The notes under the pieces: model-generated | Databases searched by the model: none | Seen by the model: only the letters and a program-made list of their open reading frames with translations | Told to the model about the DNA's origin: nothing | DNA from: Lachnobacterium bovis | GTDB taxonomy: Bacteria; Bacillota; Clostridia; Lachnospirales; Lachnospiraceae | Direction: 5' to 3' | DNA: 64,000 nucleotides | Assembly: GCF_900111325.1 (NCBI RefSeq) | Contig: NZ_FOGW01000010.1 | Coordinates: 54,268-118,267 of the forward strand | In this document: positions 1-8,827 of the stretch, one piece after another | Layout: each line of letters begins with the position of its first letter | Position numbering within the stretch: position 1 is the first letter of the stretch | Position numbers and translations under genes: made by a program

Positions 1-1492
1 ATTCGAATGCGATAAGTGAACCAGTTGCACGGTACTGAATATCACCTTTGTATTCATCATAGCCATCAAACATTGTATTAAGGATACCATTACCTTTAGT
101 ATCTGTCATGAAGTCTCCTCTATAACCGATAAGACCTCTTGATGGGATTCTAAACTCAAGTCTTGTATATCCACCAGCGATTGAACCCATGTTTCTAAGC
201 TCACCTTTACGTTGTTGAAGTTTAGAAATTACAGCTCCTGTAAATTCATCTGGAACGTCAACATAAGCAATTTCCATAGGCTCTAATTTTTTGCCGTTTT
301 CATCTGTTTTATATAAAACTTCAGCTTTACTTACAGCAAACTCAAATCCTTCACGACGCATGTTTTCGATAAGAACTGAAAGATGAAGTTCACCACGACC
401 AGATACTTTGTATGTATCAGGTGTTTCACCTTGCTCAACACGAAGAGAAACGTCAGTATTTAACTCGCTATATAGACGGTCTCTGATGTGACGAGAAGTT
501 ACAAATTTACCTTCTTGACCAGCTAATGGACTGTCGTTAACGATGAAGTTCATAGAAATAGTTGGCTCAGAAATTTTCTGGAAAGGAATTGCTTCAGGAT
601 TTTCTGGAGAACAAATTGTATCTCCGATATGTAAATCTGAAATACCAGAAATTGCTACGATAGAACCAATTTTAGCTTCTTCAACATCAACTTTATTAAG
701 ACCTTCAAATTCATATAATTTACTGATACGAACTTTTTGTTTTTTGTCTGGATCATGATGGTTAACTACAACTGCTTCCTGGTTAACCTTGATAGATCCG
801 TTATCAACTTTACCAATTCCGATACGACCAACATATTCGTTGTAATCGATTGTAGAAATAAGAACCTGAGTATTAGCATCAGGATCTCCTTCTGGAGCTG
901 GAATATGATTGATAATTGTTTCGAATAATGGAATCATATTTTCTGGTTCGTCATCTGGATTGTACATAGCATATCCATTACGAGCTGATGCATAAAGGAA
1001 TGGGCAGTCAAGCTGCTCATCAGAAGCATCAAGATCCATAAATAATTCTAATACTTCGTCAACTACTTCAGCAGGTCTAGCTTCTGGACGGTCAATTTTG
1101 TTTAAGCATACTACGATAGGAAGACCTAAAGCTAAAGCTTTCATAACTACGAATTTAGTCTGAGGCATAACACCTTCAAATGCATCTACTACTAAAACAA
1201 CACCATTAACCATTTTAAGTACACGCTCTACTTCTCCACCGAAGTCAGCATGTCCAGGTGTATCGATAATGTTGATTTTTACATCTTTGTATTGAACGGC
1301 TGTATTCTTTGAAAGAATTGTGATACCTCTTTCTTTTTCGATATCATTTGAGTCCATAACACGTTCTTGTACTTCTTGATTTTCACGGAATACACCACTT
1401 TGTTTTAATAGTTGGTCAACTAAAGTAGTTTTACCATGATCTACGTGGGCAATGATGGCAATATTACGAATATCGTCTCTTGTTGTTTTCAT
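1..1492 (-). CDS. typA: GTP-binding protein TypA/BipA (3' end outside window)
   Basis: This is a translational GTPase of the EF-G superfamily that acts on the ribosome during assembly and stress. The reverse complement reads from an ATG at 1492 as an open frame of about 497 codons running off the left edge; the family is about 600-615 residues, so the C-terminal fifth is missing. Visible motifs are the P-loop region AHVDHGKTTL near residue 17, the switch I threonine in ERGITILSKN, DTPGHADFGGEVER (switch II) and NKIDRPEARP (the G4 motif). The effector-binding domains follow, including GRGELHLSVLIENMRREGFE. An AAGAAGGAT ribosome site precedes the ATG. It diverges from the adenosyltransferase gene. 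The identification is firm. Confidence 0.96.
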   Translation of the reverse strand, partial: MKTTRDDIRNIAIIAHVDHGKTTLVDQLLKQSGVFRENQEVQERVMDSNDIEKERGITILSKNTAVQYKDVKINIIDTPGHADFGGEVERVLKMVNGVVLVVDAFEGVMPQTKFVVMKALALGLPIVVCLNKIDRPEARPAEVVDEVLELFMDLDASDEQLDCPFLYASARNGYAMYNPDDEPENMIPLFETIINHIPAPEGDPDANTQVLISTIDYNEYVGRIGIGKVDNGSIKVNQEAVVVNHHDPDKKQKVRISKLYEFEGLNKVDVEEAKIGSIVAISGISDLHIGDTICSPENPEAIPFQKISEPTISMNFIVNDSPLAGQEGKFVTSRHIRDRLYSELNTDVSLRVEQGETPDTYKVSGRGELHLSVLIENMRREGFEFAVSKAEVLYKTDENGKKLEPMEIAYVDVPDEFTGAVISKLQQRKGELRNMGSIAGGYTRLEFRIPSRGLIGYRGDFMTDTKGNGILNTMFDGYDEYKGDIQYRATGSLIAFE

Positions 1493-1861
1493 TTATTTAT
1501 CCTTCTTTCTTGGACTTTGTTTCTATAATGTTACTATAAGACTGAAAAAACAATCAGTCTAACTTTAAAATCTTATCATAAAAAAAGTAAATAAACAAGC
1601 TAACTAAAATCAATTTTTAAAAGATTAATAAATATGTATATTTTATAAAAAAAAATAATCTGTTTTTGGTGAAAATTCCGAATAATATCAGGCTTTTTCC
1701 GGTAAAAAGTTGCAAAAAACTCTATAATGTGGTATTTTACCTATAACAATGGATGTGAAATCTTAAAAACACGTTTTATGACCTAAGAAATAAGATAAAT
1801 AGATTTTATAGTTTAGAGAATTTATTTATATTATAATTGGCGGATGAGCTAAGGAGGAAAC
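1493..1861. other. Divergent intergenic region between typA and the adenosyltransferase gene
   Basis: These 369 bases are strongly A/T-rich and contain no convincing ORF. They must hold the promoters of both divergent genes. TATAAT occurs at 1723-1728 and near 1832 on the plus strand, but neither has a good -35 box at the right distance, so I do not call a specific promoter. No riboswitch was recognised, and specifically no cobalamin (B12-box) element ahead of the corrinoid gene. Confidence 0.5.
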
Positions 1862-2347
1862 ATGGCTAACGGTGTAGTAAAGATTTATTATGGTGAAGGA
1901 AGAGGTAAGTCCTCATCAGCACTAGGTAATGCTGTACTTGCAGCTGCAGAATCTAAAGAGGCAATTATTATTCAGTTTTTAAAAGAAAAGATTCCAATGC
2001 AAGAGGAATATTTAAAAAGATTTGAGCCAGAACTTAAATTATTTAGATTTGCTAAACAAGATGAGTGTTTCGAAAAATTAACACAAGAGCAACAAGCAGA
2101 AGAAAGAGAAAATCTTAGAAATGGATTTAATTATAGCAAGAAAGTTATTTCTACTTCGGCATGTGATTTGTTAGTGTTAGATGAAATCCTAGGTTTAGTA
2201 GACGAGAATATAATTGAAATAGACGAAATTAAGAATATGTTAGAAAAGAAACCAGACGATATGAATATAATTTTAACAGGAAGAGTATTACCTGAAGAGC
2301 TTAGAAATATTGCTGATGAGGTCTATCATATTTCTCAAGAACACTAG
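1862..2347 (+). CDS. cobO: Corrinoid adenosyltransferase, CobO/BtuR family
   Basis: This enzyme transfers the 5'-deoxyadenosyl group of ATP to cob(I)alamin or cob(I)yrinic acid diamide, making the active coenzyme. The 161-residue protein has an N-terminal P-loop of the CobO type (GEGRGKSSSALG, residues 11-22), a central Walker-B-like LLVLDEILGLVD (residues 102-113) and the family's C-terminal LTGR segment near residue 139. It is slightly shorter than typical CobO (170-200 residues). The ATG follows AAGGAGG at good spacing. It stands alone: no other cobalamin genes are adjacent, which suggests a salvage role. A related use of the fold on another corrinoid precursor cannot be excluded. Confidence 0.85.
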   Translation: MANGVVKIYYGEGRGKSSSALGNAVLAAAESKEAIIIQFLKEKIPMQEEYLKRFEPELKLFRFAKQDECFEKLTQEQQAEERENLRNGFNYSKKVISTSACDLLVLDEILGLVDENIIEIDEIKNMLEKKPDDMNIILTGRVLPEELRNIADEVYHISQEH

Positions 2348-2403
2348 AAATTTTAGTGCTTTTAATGATAAATAAAATAAAATGTTAAAGTATAGTTAAA
2401 AAA

Positions 2404-2440
2404 AAGAAGAATCTTAAAAAATCTTAAGGTTCTTTTTTTG
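2404..2440 (+). terminator. Intrinsic terminator after the adenosyltransferase gene
   Basis: The arms AAGAATCTTAA and TTAAGGTTCTT pair (one G-U) and are followed by seven T residues. It lies 57 bases after the stop codon and isolates the gene from the deacetylase downstream. Confidence 0.8.
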
Positions 2441-2511
2441 GTGTTTTCCTTGAAAGGCACTTTTCATAATGATAATATAGAAATTGACAAAAAGAAAAGA
2501 GGAGATTGCTA

Positions 2512-3966
2512 ATGTTGAGAGCCAAAAAGGATACAAAAAAAAGTATTATGGTTTTATTAATCGTTATCGTTGCACTTGCACTTTTAGCAGGTATAATTAT
2601 AGCGGTATTAGGAAACAATAAAAAATTAAGTATTGAATTAAATGGTAAAGCAAATCAAGTAGTAGATTATGCTTCAAAATATAAAGATCCAGGAGCAAAA
2701 GCTACATATGCAAGCAAGTTCTTACCATTTGGAAAAACAGATGTAAAAGTTAAAACTACCGGAGAGGTTGATACTAGTAAATTAGGTAAATATGAAGTCT
2801 CTTATGAAGCTTCTTATGACGGCAAAAAAGTAACAAAAAAAAGATCTGTTGAAGTAAAAGATATATCAGGACCTAAAGTTAAATTAAGTAAAGGTAATGT
2901 TGTATATGTTTTACCTGGACAGGAATATACAGAAGACGGTTATAGTGCCACTGACAATTTAGATGGCGATGTAACTAATAATGTTAAGAAAACAGTTAGC
3001 AAGAGAAAAATAACATATGAAGTAAGTGATAAGAGAGGCAATACAACAACAGAAGTTAGAAAGATTGTTTACAAAGATAAAGTTGCACCAGTTATCACTT
3101 TAAAAGGTGGCAAAAAGGTTACAGCTTACCAGAATATTGGTTGGAAAGATGAGTATACTGCAATTGACAATCTTGACGGTAACGTTACTAATAAGGTAAA
3201 AGTTACAGGTAAGGTTAATATGAAAAAATGTGGAACTTATACTTTAAAATATACAGTTTCAGATGCTCATAATAATAAAGCTACAGCTAAACGTGTTGTT
3301 AAAGTTGAAAAAGAAGGTACAATGCCACAGGTTGTTCCAGATAGCAAAGTTTGTTATTTGACATTTGATGATGGTCCTGGACCACATACAAATAAATTAT
3401 TAGATATTCTAAAGAAATATAATGTTAAGGCGACTTTCTTTGTAACTAATTTAAGAAAAGATTGCCAGGCTGATATTGCAAGAGAAGCTAAAGAAGGACA
3501 TGCTATAGGTGTTCATAGTTTTACACATGATTACAAAAAAATCTATGCAAGTGAAGCTGCTTATTGGGCTGATTTTGATGCAATGGAAGAAGTAATTAAA
3601 CAAGAAACTGGTAAAACTACTAAATTAATGAGATTCCCAGGTGGAAGTTCGAATTTAGTAAGTAAGTTTAATCATGGTGTTATGGGAAGATTAACACAAC
3701 AAGCTAATGATAAAGGTTACGTATATTTTGATTGGAACGTATCAAGTGGTGATGCAGGTGCTACAAAAGATACTAATGTTGTAAGACAAAATATTATAGC
3801 TGGTATGCAGACACATAATAAAGCAGTTGTTTTATGCCACGATATTAAAGACTTTACAGTTAATGCAATTGAAGGTGTAATTACTTGGGGATTACAAAAT
3901 GGATATACATTTTTACCATTAGATGAATCAAGTTTCCCAGCTCATCACCCAGTATTAAATAAATAA
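2512..3966 (+). CDS. Membrane-anchored polysaccharide deacetylase with Ig-like domains
   Basis: This is a probable cell-surface NodB-type carbohydrate esterase (CE4) that removes acetyl groups from peptidoglycan or another wall glycan. The 484-residue protein has an N-terminal transmembrane anchor (about residues 12-33). Two or three Ig-like DUF5011-type repeats follow (NLDGDVTNNV, NLDGNVTNKV). The C-terminal NodB domain shows all five CE4 motifs: TFDDG at residue 284, HSFTH near 334, RFPGG, the DWNVSSGDA segment and LCHDI. I chose the ATG at 2512, 7 bases after AGAGGAG; an upstream in-frame TTG at 2506 lies too close to that site. It appears monocistronic. The exact substrate is not visible. 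Confidence 0.92.
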   Translation: MLRAKKDTKKSIMVLLIVIVALALLAGIIIAVLGNNKKLSIELNGKANQVVDYASKYKDPGAKATYASKFLPFGKTDVKVKTTGEVDTSKLGKYEVSYEASYDGKKVTKKRSVEVKDISGPKVKLSKGNVVYVLPGQEYTEDGYSATDNLDGDVTNNVKKTVSKRKITYEVSDKRGNTTTEVRKIVYKDKVAPVITLKGGKKVTAYQNIGWKDEYTAIDNLDGNVTNKVKVTGKVNMKKCGTYTLKYTVSDAHNNKATAKRVVKVEKEGTMPQVVPDSKVCYLTFDDGPGPHTNKLLDILKKYNVKATFFVTNLRKDCQADIAREAKEGHAIGVHSFTHDYKKIYASEAAYWADFDAMEEVIKQETGKTTKLMRFPGGSSNLVSKFNHGVMGRLTQQANDKGYVYFDWNVSSGDAGATKDTNVVRQNIIAGMQTHNKAVVLCHDIKDFTVNAIEGVITWGLQNGYTFLPLDESSFPAHHPVLNK

Positions 3967-3992
3967 TTGTAAATAATTAGAAATAACGTGTA

Positions 3993-4021
3993 TTGACTTA
4001 ATAATAGTTTAGTGTTATAGT
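3993..4021 (+). promoter_or_regulatory. Sigma-70-type promoter of the lysine riboswitch/dapA transcript
   Basis: TTGACT (3993-3998) and TATAGT (4016-4021) are separated by exactly 17 bases and lie about 50 bases upstream of the riboswitch aptamer. Confidence 0.75.
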
Positions 4022-4071
4022 TAGGTTAAGTTATTAATGATTTAACATATTAAAATTTAAAATTGTTAAAG

Positions 4072-4230
4072 AGATAGAGGTTGCGCAAGTCAAAAGTACT
4101 TTGCTAGATGAAGCAAATCAGATGACAGTAGAGGAAAGGGGCAAGCGCCGAAAGGGTTATTTTTGCAGAATAATTCTTGGGCATAAAGTTAATAGCTTTA
4201 TGACTGTCATCGTAAGATGGAGTGCTATCA
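4072..4230 (+). promoter_or_regulatory. Lysine riboswitch (L box) controlling dapA-dapB
   Basis: The leader RNA carries the conserved L-box core in order: AGATAGAGGTTGCGC at the 5' side, AAGTCAAAAGTACTTTGCT, CAGATGACAGTAGAGGAAAG, the GGCAAGCGCCGAAAGG hairpin, CTTGGGC, TGACTGTCAT and the closing GGAGTGCTATCAT that pairs with the 5' strand. A rho-independent terminator follows directly, so lysine binding is expected to stop transcription before dapA. The placement fits feedback control of lysine/diaminopimelate synthesis. The identification rests on recalled family consensus, not a covariance-model search. Confidence 0.95.
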
Positions 4231-4246
4231 TATAAGTTGAATTTGT

Positions 4247-4286
4247 AAGCCAGCTCTATCATTTTTTTGATGGGTTGGCTTTTTTA
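4247..4286 (+). terminator. Riboswitch expression-platform terminator
   Basis: AAGCCAGCTCTATCA pairs with TGATGGGTTGGCTT and is followed by a run of six T residues. It sits between the lysine aptamer and dapA. The CTCTATC in its left arm resembles the aptamer's closing strand, which suggests mutually exclusive pairing. Confidence 0.9.
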
Positions 4287-4354
4287 AAAGCTAGAAGTTA
4301 TGAAGATGGTAGCAATTATATAACTTAAAATTGTCTATGAAAAGAGGAAAAAAC

Positions 4355-5248
4355 ATGAGTATTTTTAAAGGTGCTGGAGTAGCTATTGTAACTCCAATGA
4401 AAGAGAATGGAGACGTTAATTACACAAAATTAGAAGAGTTAATTAACATGCAGATTGATGGTGGTACAGATGCTATCATTATCACAGGAACAACAGGTGA
4501 AAGTGCAACACTTACAATGGAAGAACATTCTGATGTCATTAGAAAGGCTGTTGAATTTACAAAGGGTAGAATCCCTGTAGTTGCAGGAACAGGTTCAAAC
4601 TGTACTAAAACAGCTATACAACTTTCTTCTGAAGCAAAAGAGGCTGGTGTAGATGGAATTTTAGTTGTTTCGCCATACTATAACAAGGCAACACAGCAAG
4701 GCTTAATTAATCACTACGGAAGAATAGCTGATGAAGTAGATATTCCAATGATTATGTATAATGTTCCAAGCAGAACAGGTTGTAATATTATGCCTGAGAC
4801 AGTGGCAACTTTATTTAAAGAACATAAAAATATCGTAGGTTTAAAAGATGCAACAGGTAATTTGAGCCAATCAAGTAAAACAATGTATCTTACAGACGGT
4901 AAATTAGATTTATATTCAGGAGAGGATGGATTAGTTTTACCATTGCTTGCTATTGGAGCAATTGGAGTTATTTCGGTTTGGAGTAATATTGCACCAAGAC
5001 AGGTTCATGATATGTGCTACAATTTCTTTGAAGGAAACGTAGAAAAAGCAAGACAGCTACAATTAGAGGCATTGCCACTTATTGACGCATTATTTAGTGA
5101 AGTTAATCCTATTCCAGTTAAAAAAGCACTTAATTTCATGGGAATAGAAGTAGGTGGATTAAGACCACCACTTAGTGAAATGTCAGATACAAAGGCTCAA
5201 ATTTTGAAAAAAGCAATGTGTGAATACGGAATTGCACTTGCAGATTAA
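4355..5248 (+). CDS. dapA: 4-hydroxy-tetrahydrodipicolinate synthase
   Basis: DapA condenses pyruvate with aspartate semialdehyde in the first committed step of diaminopimelate/lysine synthesis. The 297-residue TIM-barrel protein starts MSIFKGAGVAIVTPM and contains the GTTGESATL phosphate/substrate loop near residue 45, the catalytic tyrosine in YYNKATQQG and YNVPSRTG, and the Schiff-base lysine in GLKDATG near residue 164. I chose ATG 4355 (AGAGG 7 bases upstream) over in-frame TTG 4331 and ATG 4337, which lack a ribosome site and would add an atypical N-terminus. It is controlled by the lysine riboswitch and forms an operon with dapB 62 bases downstream. Confidence 0.97.
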   Translation: MSIFKGAGVAIVTPMKENGDVNYTKLEELINMQIDGGTDAIIITGTTGESATLTMEEHSDVIRKAVEFTKGRIPVVAGTGSNCTKTAIQLSSEAKEAGVDGILVVSPYYNKATQQGLINHYGRIADEVDIPMIMYNVPSRTGCNIMPETVATLFKEHKNIVGLKDATGNLSQSSKTMYLTDGKLDLYSGEDGLVLPLLAIGAIGVISVWSNIAPRQVHDMCYNFFEGNVEKARQLQLEALPLIDALFSEVNPIPVKKALNFMGIEVGGLRPPLSEMSDTKAQILKKAMCEYGIALAD

Positions 5249-5310
5249 TATGACGTGGTGTAGAATATAAACGAATTTTGGTATTATTAGTAAGAAAGAG
5301 GATAGATTAA

Positions 5311-6072
5311 ATGACAAAGGTTATTATGCATGGATGTAATGGTCACATGGGTCAGACTATTACTAAGCTTTGTGAGAATGATAAAGATATAGAAATCGTT
5401 GCAGGAATTGATTTCTGCGATAAAATTGAGAATAAGTACCCAGTTTTTAAATCAGTAGATGAATGTGATGTTAAAGCAGATGCTATAATTGATTTTTCAA
5501 ATGCTAAGGCTATTGATGGTTTATTAGAGCATTGTGTTAAGACACAGACTCCAGTTGTATTATGTACAACAGGTTTAAGTGATGAACAGTTAGAAAAAGT
5601 TAATGAAGCTAGCAAAAAAGTTGCTGTTTTAAGATCAGCAAATATGTCACTAGGTATTAACACAATTATGGAATTATTAAAAAAGGCTGCAACTGTTTTT
5701 GCTCCAGCTGGATTTGATATGGAGATTGTTGAGAAGCATCATAATCAAAAATTAGATGCACCTTCAGGAACTGCAATTGCATTAGCTGATTCTCTTAATG
5801 AAGCACTAGATAATAAATATGAGTATATTTATGATAGAAGTCAAAGAAGAGAAAAAAGAGATGCTAGAGAAATTGGAATCTCAGCAGTTAGAGGTGGTAA
5901 TATCGTAGGTGAGCATGAAGTATTTTTTGCAGGTATCGATGAAGTAATCACTATCAAACATACAGCTTATTCAAAAGGTGTATTTGGAAAAGGTGCTATT
6001 GAAGCAGCTAAATTCTTAGCAGGAAAAGAAGCAGGAAGTTATGATATGGCGGATGTTATTGCTGCTAAATAA
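5311..6072 (+). CDS. dapB: 4-hydroxy-tetrahydrodipicolinate reductase
   Basis: DapB reduces the DapA product with NAD(P)H in diaminopimelate synthesis. The 253-residue protein has the N-terminal Rossmann motif HGCNGHMGQ (residues 7-15), the CTTGLS nucleotide-binding segment near residue 91 and the family signature EKHHNQKLDAPSGTA (about residues 143-157) with its catalytic His-His and Lys. It ends with the usual VIAAK-like tail. AGAGGA precedes the ATG. It follows dapA on the same transcript and is closed by a terminator at 6120, so both genes share the riboswitch. Confidence 0.97.
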   Translation: MTKVIMHGCNGHMGQTITKLCENDKDIEIVAGIDFCDKIENKYPVFKSVDECDVKADAIIDFSNAKAIDGLLEHCVKTQTPVVLCTTGLSDEQLEKVNEASKKVAVLRSANMSLGINTIMELLKKAATVFAPAGFDMEIVEKHHNQKLDAPSGTAIALADSLNEALDNKYEYIYDRSQRREKRDAREIGISAVRGGNIVGEHEVFFAGIDEVITIKHTAYSKGVFGKGAIEAAKFLAGKEAGSYDMADVIAAK

Positions 6073-6119
6073 TCTGTTATAGAATCTGTTATATTAAGGA
6101 ATATATATAGATGATATTT

Positions 6120-6159
6120 AGAGTCTAGATGGAGATTTCTCTGTTTAGGCTCTTTTTTT
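6120..6159 (+). terminator. Intrinsic terminator of dapA-dapB
   Basis: AGAGTCTA and TAGGCTCT pair (one G-U), with an inner GGAGA/TCTC extension and a following run of seven T residues. Confidence 0.88.
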
Positions 6160-6213
6160 AATTAAATAGATGGCCGAAATAGACTGTAACATATTAAATT
6201 GCTTTCTATTTAA

Positions 6214-6242
6214 TTGCTATAAAAAATCACTTATGTTATACT
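6214..6242 (+). promoter_or_regulatory. Promoter of the dihydroorotase-like gene
   Basis: TTGCTA (6214-6219) and TATACT (6237-6242) are 17 bases apart, and a TGT immediately upstream makes an extended -10. It lies 87 bases before the start codon. Confidence 0.65.
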
Positions 6243-6328
6243 GAAGTGAAGGTTATATAGGATATGTTTTTTGGTTATATAAGGTGTATAAGTAATAAAA
6301 AATTAGGGAAACAAGGCGGGGAAAAAGT

Positions 6329-7654
6329 ATGAAACTACTTATAAAAAACGGAAAAATCATTAATCCGGCTAATAAATTTGAGCAAAAAGCTGATTTATTA
6401 GTTGAGGATGGAATTATTAAGAAAATTGATACTAAAATTAAAGAGAGTAAAGTTGATAAGGTAATTGATGCCAAAGGATGTTGGGTTATGCCGGGATTTG
6501 TTGATTTAGATACACATTTAAATGATCCAGGACCTGAAGAAAATGGCACAGTTATTTCTGAAATGTGGGCAGGTGCAAGAGGTGGATATACAACTATTGT
6601 TGCTATGCCAGATACAACACCTGTTATTGATAATGCTGATGCAGTCAAATATGTATTAAATAAATCAAAAGCAGAAGAGGCAATTAATGTTTTACAAGCA
6701 GGATCGATTACAAAAGGTTCTAAAGGAGAAGTTCTTACAGACATTAAGTCTTTATATGAAGCTGGGGTTCCTGCACTTAGTGATGCAGGTAAGTCAATAA
6801 AAGATACATTAGTATTATTTAAGGGCTTACGTATGGCTGGAGAATTAGATCTTCCTGTATTTGCACATTGTGAAGATCCATATCTAATCAATGGTGGAGT
6901 AATGAATGATGATGAAAATGCTAAGAGATTAGATATGCCAGTTTATTCGAATGCAGTAGAAGATGTTGTTTTAGCTAGAGATCTTATTGTAGCTTATAAA
7001 GCAGGTGCTAGAATTCATATTAGTAGATGTTCTACTCATGGTTCAATTCGTATGATAGAATTAGCTAAGCAAATTGGGGTTAAGGTTACAGCTGAAGTTA
7101 CACCACATCATTTTACATTAACTTCAAATGATATTAAGGAATTTATTCAGGTTCCTGAAAATGGAATAATGATACCTCATGATAACGATGCTGATACAAA
7201 TTATAAAGTTAAGCCACCTCTTAGAACGCAAAAAGACGTAAATGTTATTAGAGAAGGCCTAAAAAATGATATTATAGATGTAATTGCAACAGATCATACA
7301 CCACATACCTTTGGGGATAAAAACACATCAATGAGAAATGCTCCATTTGGAATAAGTTCAATCGAAACAGCAGCAGCAATAACATATACAGAACTTGTTT
7401 GTAATGAGATAATTACTCCTATGCAAATGGTTGAAAAGATGAGTTATAATCCAGCTAAAATAATTGGCATTGATAAAGGTGATATTAGTGAAGGCAAGGT
7501 TGCTGATATTGTTATTTTTGATGTAAATGCTAAGTATAAAATTGATAAAAATAATTTTGTTTCAAAAGGAAAAAATACTCCATTTGACGGCAGAGAAGTT
7601 AAAGGTAAGGTTAAAGCAACAATTTGTGAAGGTAGAGTTGTTTACGAAGCATAA
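6329..7654 (+). CDS. pyrC: Dihydroorotase-family amidohydrolase with altered metal/substrate motif
   Basis: By family and context this should cyclise carbamoyl-aspartate to dihydroorotate: it lies directly upstream of pyrF-pyrK-pyrD and has the 441-residue length of class I dihydroorotase. Conserved elements are GARGGYTTIVAMP, SDAG, FAHCED, the metal histidine in EVTPHH and the catalytic aspartate in ATDHTPH. However, the hallmark HxHxR motif reads D61-T-H63-L-N65, so the first metal histidine and the substrate-binding arginine are replaced, and the usual MPNTxP reads MPDTTP (D95). GGCGGGG precedes the ATG. It may be a divergent active enzyme, a related cyclic amidohydrolase or a pseudoenzyme. 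Family is certain; activity is uncertain. Confidence 0.8.
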   Translation: MKLLIKNGKIINPANKFEQKADLLVEDGIIKKIDTKIKESKVDKVIDAKGCWVMPGFVDLDTHLNDPGPEENGTVISEMWAGARGGYTTIVAMPDTTPVIDNADAVKYVLNKSKAEEAINVLQAGSITKGSKGEVLTDIKSLYEAGVPALSDAGKSIKDTLVLFKGLRMAGELDLPVFAHCEDPYLINGGVMNDDENAKRLDMPVYSNAVEDVVLARDLIVAYKAGARIHISRCSTHGSIRMIELAKQIGVKVTAEVTPHHFTLTSNDIKEFIQVPENGIMIPHDNDADTNYKVKPPLRTQKDVNVIREGLKNDIIDVIATDHTPHTFGDKNTSMRNAPFGISSIETAAAITYTELVCNEIITPMQMVEKMSYNPAKIIGIDKGDISEGKVADIVIFDVNAKYKIDKNNFVSKGKNTPFDGREVKGKVKATICEGRVVYEA

Positions 7655-7678
7655 AAATAGATATATAGTATAAAATGG

Positions 7679-7716
7679 CAAGCTATGGCAGATAAAAATG
7701 CTGTAGCTTGTTTATT
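7679..7716 (+). terminator. Intrinsic terminator after the dihydroorotase-like gene
   Basis: CAAGCTATGGCAG pairs with GCTGTAGCTTG, with a loop of A residues and a T-rich tail. It separates the gene from pyrF. The 7717-7862 gap has a TTGACT at 7740 but no clear -10 at the right spacing. Confidence 0.75.
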
Positions 7717-7862
7717 ATAATTTTTAATAAAAATTCTTGTTGACTTTTTAATAAAAACATTAGAAAATATATATCAAGGTCAAATGAAAGGCAGGTCAGT
7801 TTTGCGACTTGTGGTGTTATTTCAACGACTATTACATATTGTTTAGAGAGAGGAACTAAAAA

Positions 7863-8789
7863 ATGATTAACAAGTTAGTTGACAAAATTAAGCAAAAAAA
7901 CGCACCAATAGTTGTAGGTTTAGATCCAATGTTGGATTACGTACCTAATTTTATTAAAGAAGAAGCATTTAGCCGATTTGGTGAGACTTTAGAAGGTGCA
8001 GGGGAAGCTATTTGGCAGTATAACAAAGCGATTATTGATGCAACGCATGATTTAATTCCGGCAGTTAAGCCTCAGATTGCTATGTATGAACAGTTTGGTA
8101 TTGAGGGTATTAAGGCATTTAATAAAACAGTGGAGTATTGTCGCCAAAAAGATCTTGTAATCATTGGTGATATTAAAAGAGGTGATATTGGTTCAACTTC
8201 TAAAGCGTATGCTGTTGGCCATATTGGTAGAGTTAAAGTTGGGAATAATAGTTTTTGTCCATTCAAAGAAGATTTCGTTACTGTAAATCCTTATCTAGGT
8301 TCAGATGGTGTTAATCCATTTATTGACGTCTGTAAAGAAGAGAAAAAAGGCATATTCGTTCTTGTTAAAACATCTAATCCATCAAGTGGAGAATTCCAAG
8401 ATAGACTAATTGACAACAGACCTCTTTATGAGATTGTTGGTGAAAAAGTAAATATGTGGGGAAGCGAGTGCATGGGTGACGAATATAGTTACGTAGGTGC
8501 AGTTGTAGGTGCAACTTATCCAAAAATGGGTGAGACATTAAGAAAAATTATGCCTAAAGCAATGATTTTAGTACCTGGATATGGTGCCCAAGGTGGTAAA
8601 GCAGAAGATTTAAAATGCTTCTTTAACGAAGATGGATTAGGAGCAATTATAAATTCTTCAAGAGGTATTATTTGTGCTTATAAAAATGATAAATATAAGG
8701 ATCAAGGAATAACAGAAAAGAATTTTGCAGATGCATCTAGAATGGCTGTTGTTGATATGATTGAGGATATTAATTCAGCAATTAAATAG
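7863..8789 (+). CDS. pyrF: Orotidine 5'-phosphate decarboxylase
   Basis: PyrF decarboxylates OMP to UMP, the last step of de novo pyrimidine synthesis. At 308 residues it belongs to the long OMP decarboxylase subfamily rather than the roughly 235-residue type. It shows VVGLDPMLDYVPNF at residues 17-30, the catalytic Asp/Lys cluster IGDIKRGDIGSTS near residue 101, and the C-terminal phosphate-binding LVPGYGAQGG and INSSRG. GAGAGGAAC precedes the ATG. It is the first gene of a pyrF-pyrK-pyrD operon. Confidence 0.96.
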   Translation: MINKLVDKIKQKNAPIVVGLDPMLDYVPNFIKEEAFSRFGETLEGAGEAIWQYNKAIIDATHDLIPAVKPQIAMYEQFGIEGIKAFNKTVEYCRQKDLVIIGDIKRGDIGSTSKAYAVGHIGRVKVGNNSFCPFKEDFVTVNPYLGSDGVNPFIDVCKEEKKGIFVLVKTSNPSSGEFQDRLIDNRPLYEIVGEKVNMWGSECMGDEYSYVGAVVGATYPKMGETLRKIMPKAMILVPGYGAQGGKAEDLKCFFNEDGLGAIINSSRGIICAYKNDKYKDQGITEKNFADASRMAVVDMIEDINSAIK

Positions 8790-8827
8790 TTATAAGCTAT
8801 AAAAACAGTAAAGAACAAGGAGAAAAT

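Noticed and set aside
6253..6891. 212-codon open frame on the minus strand
   Set aside because: It is an antisense shadow of the dihydroorotase-like gene, overlapping its promoter and start, with no ribosome site.
7717..7862. Possible PyrR-type attenuator ahead of pyrF
   Set aside because: No PyrR-binding consensus or antiterminator/terminator pair was found in the leader.
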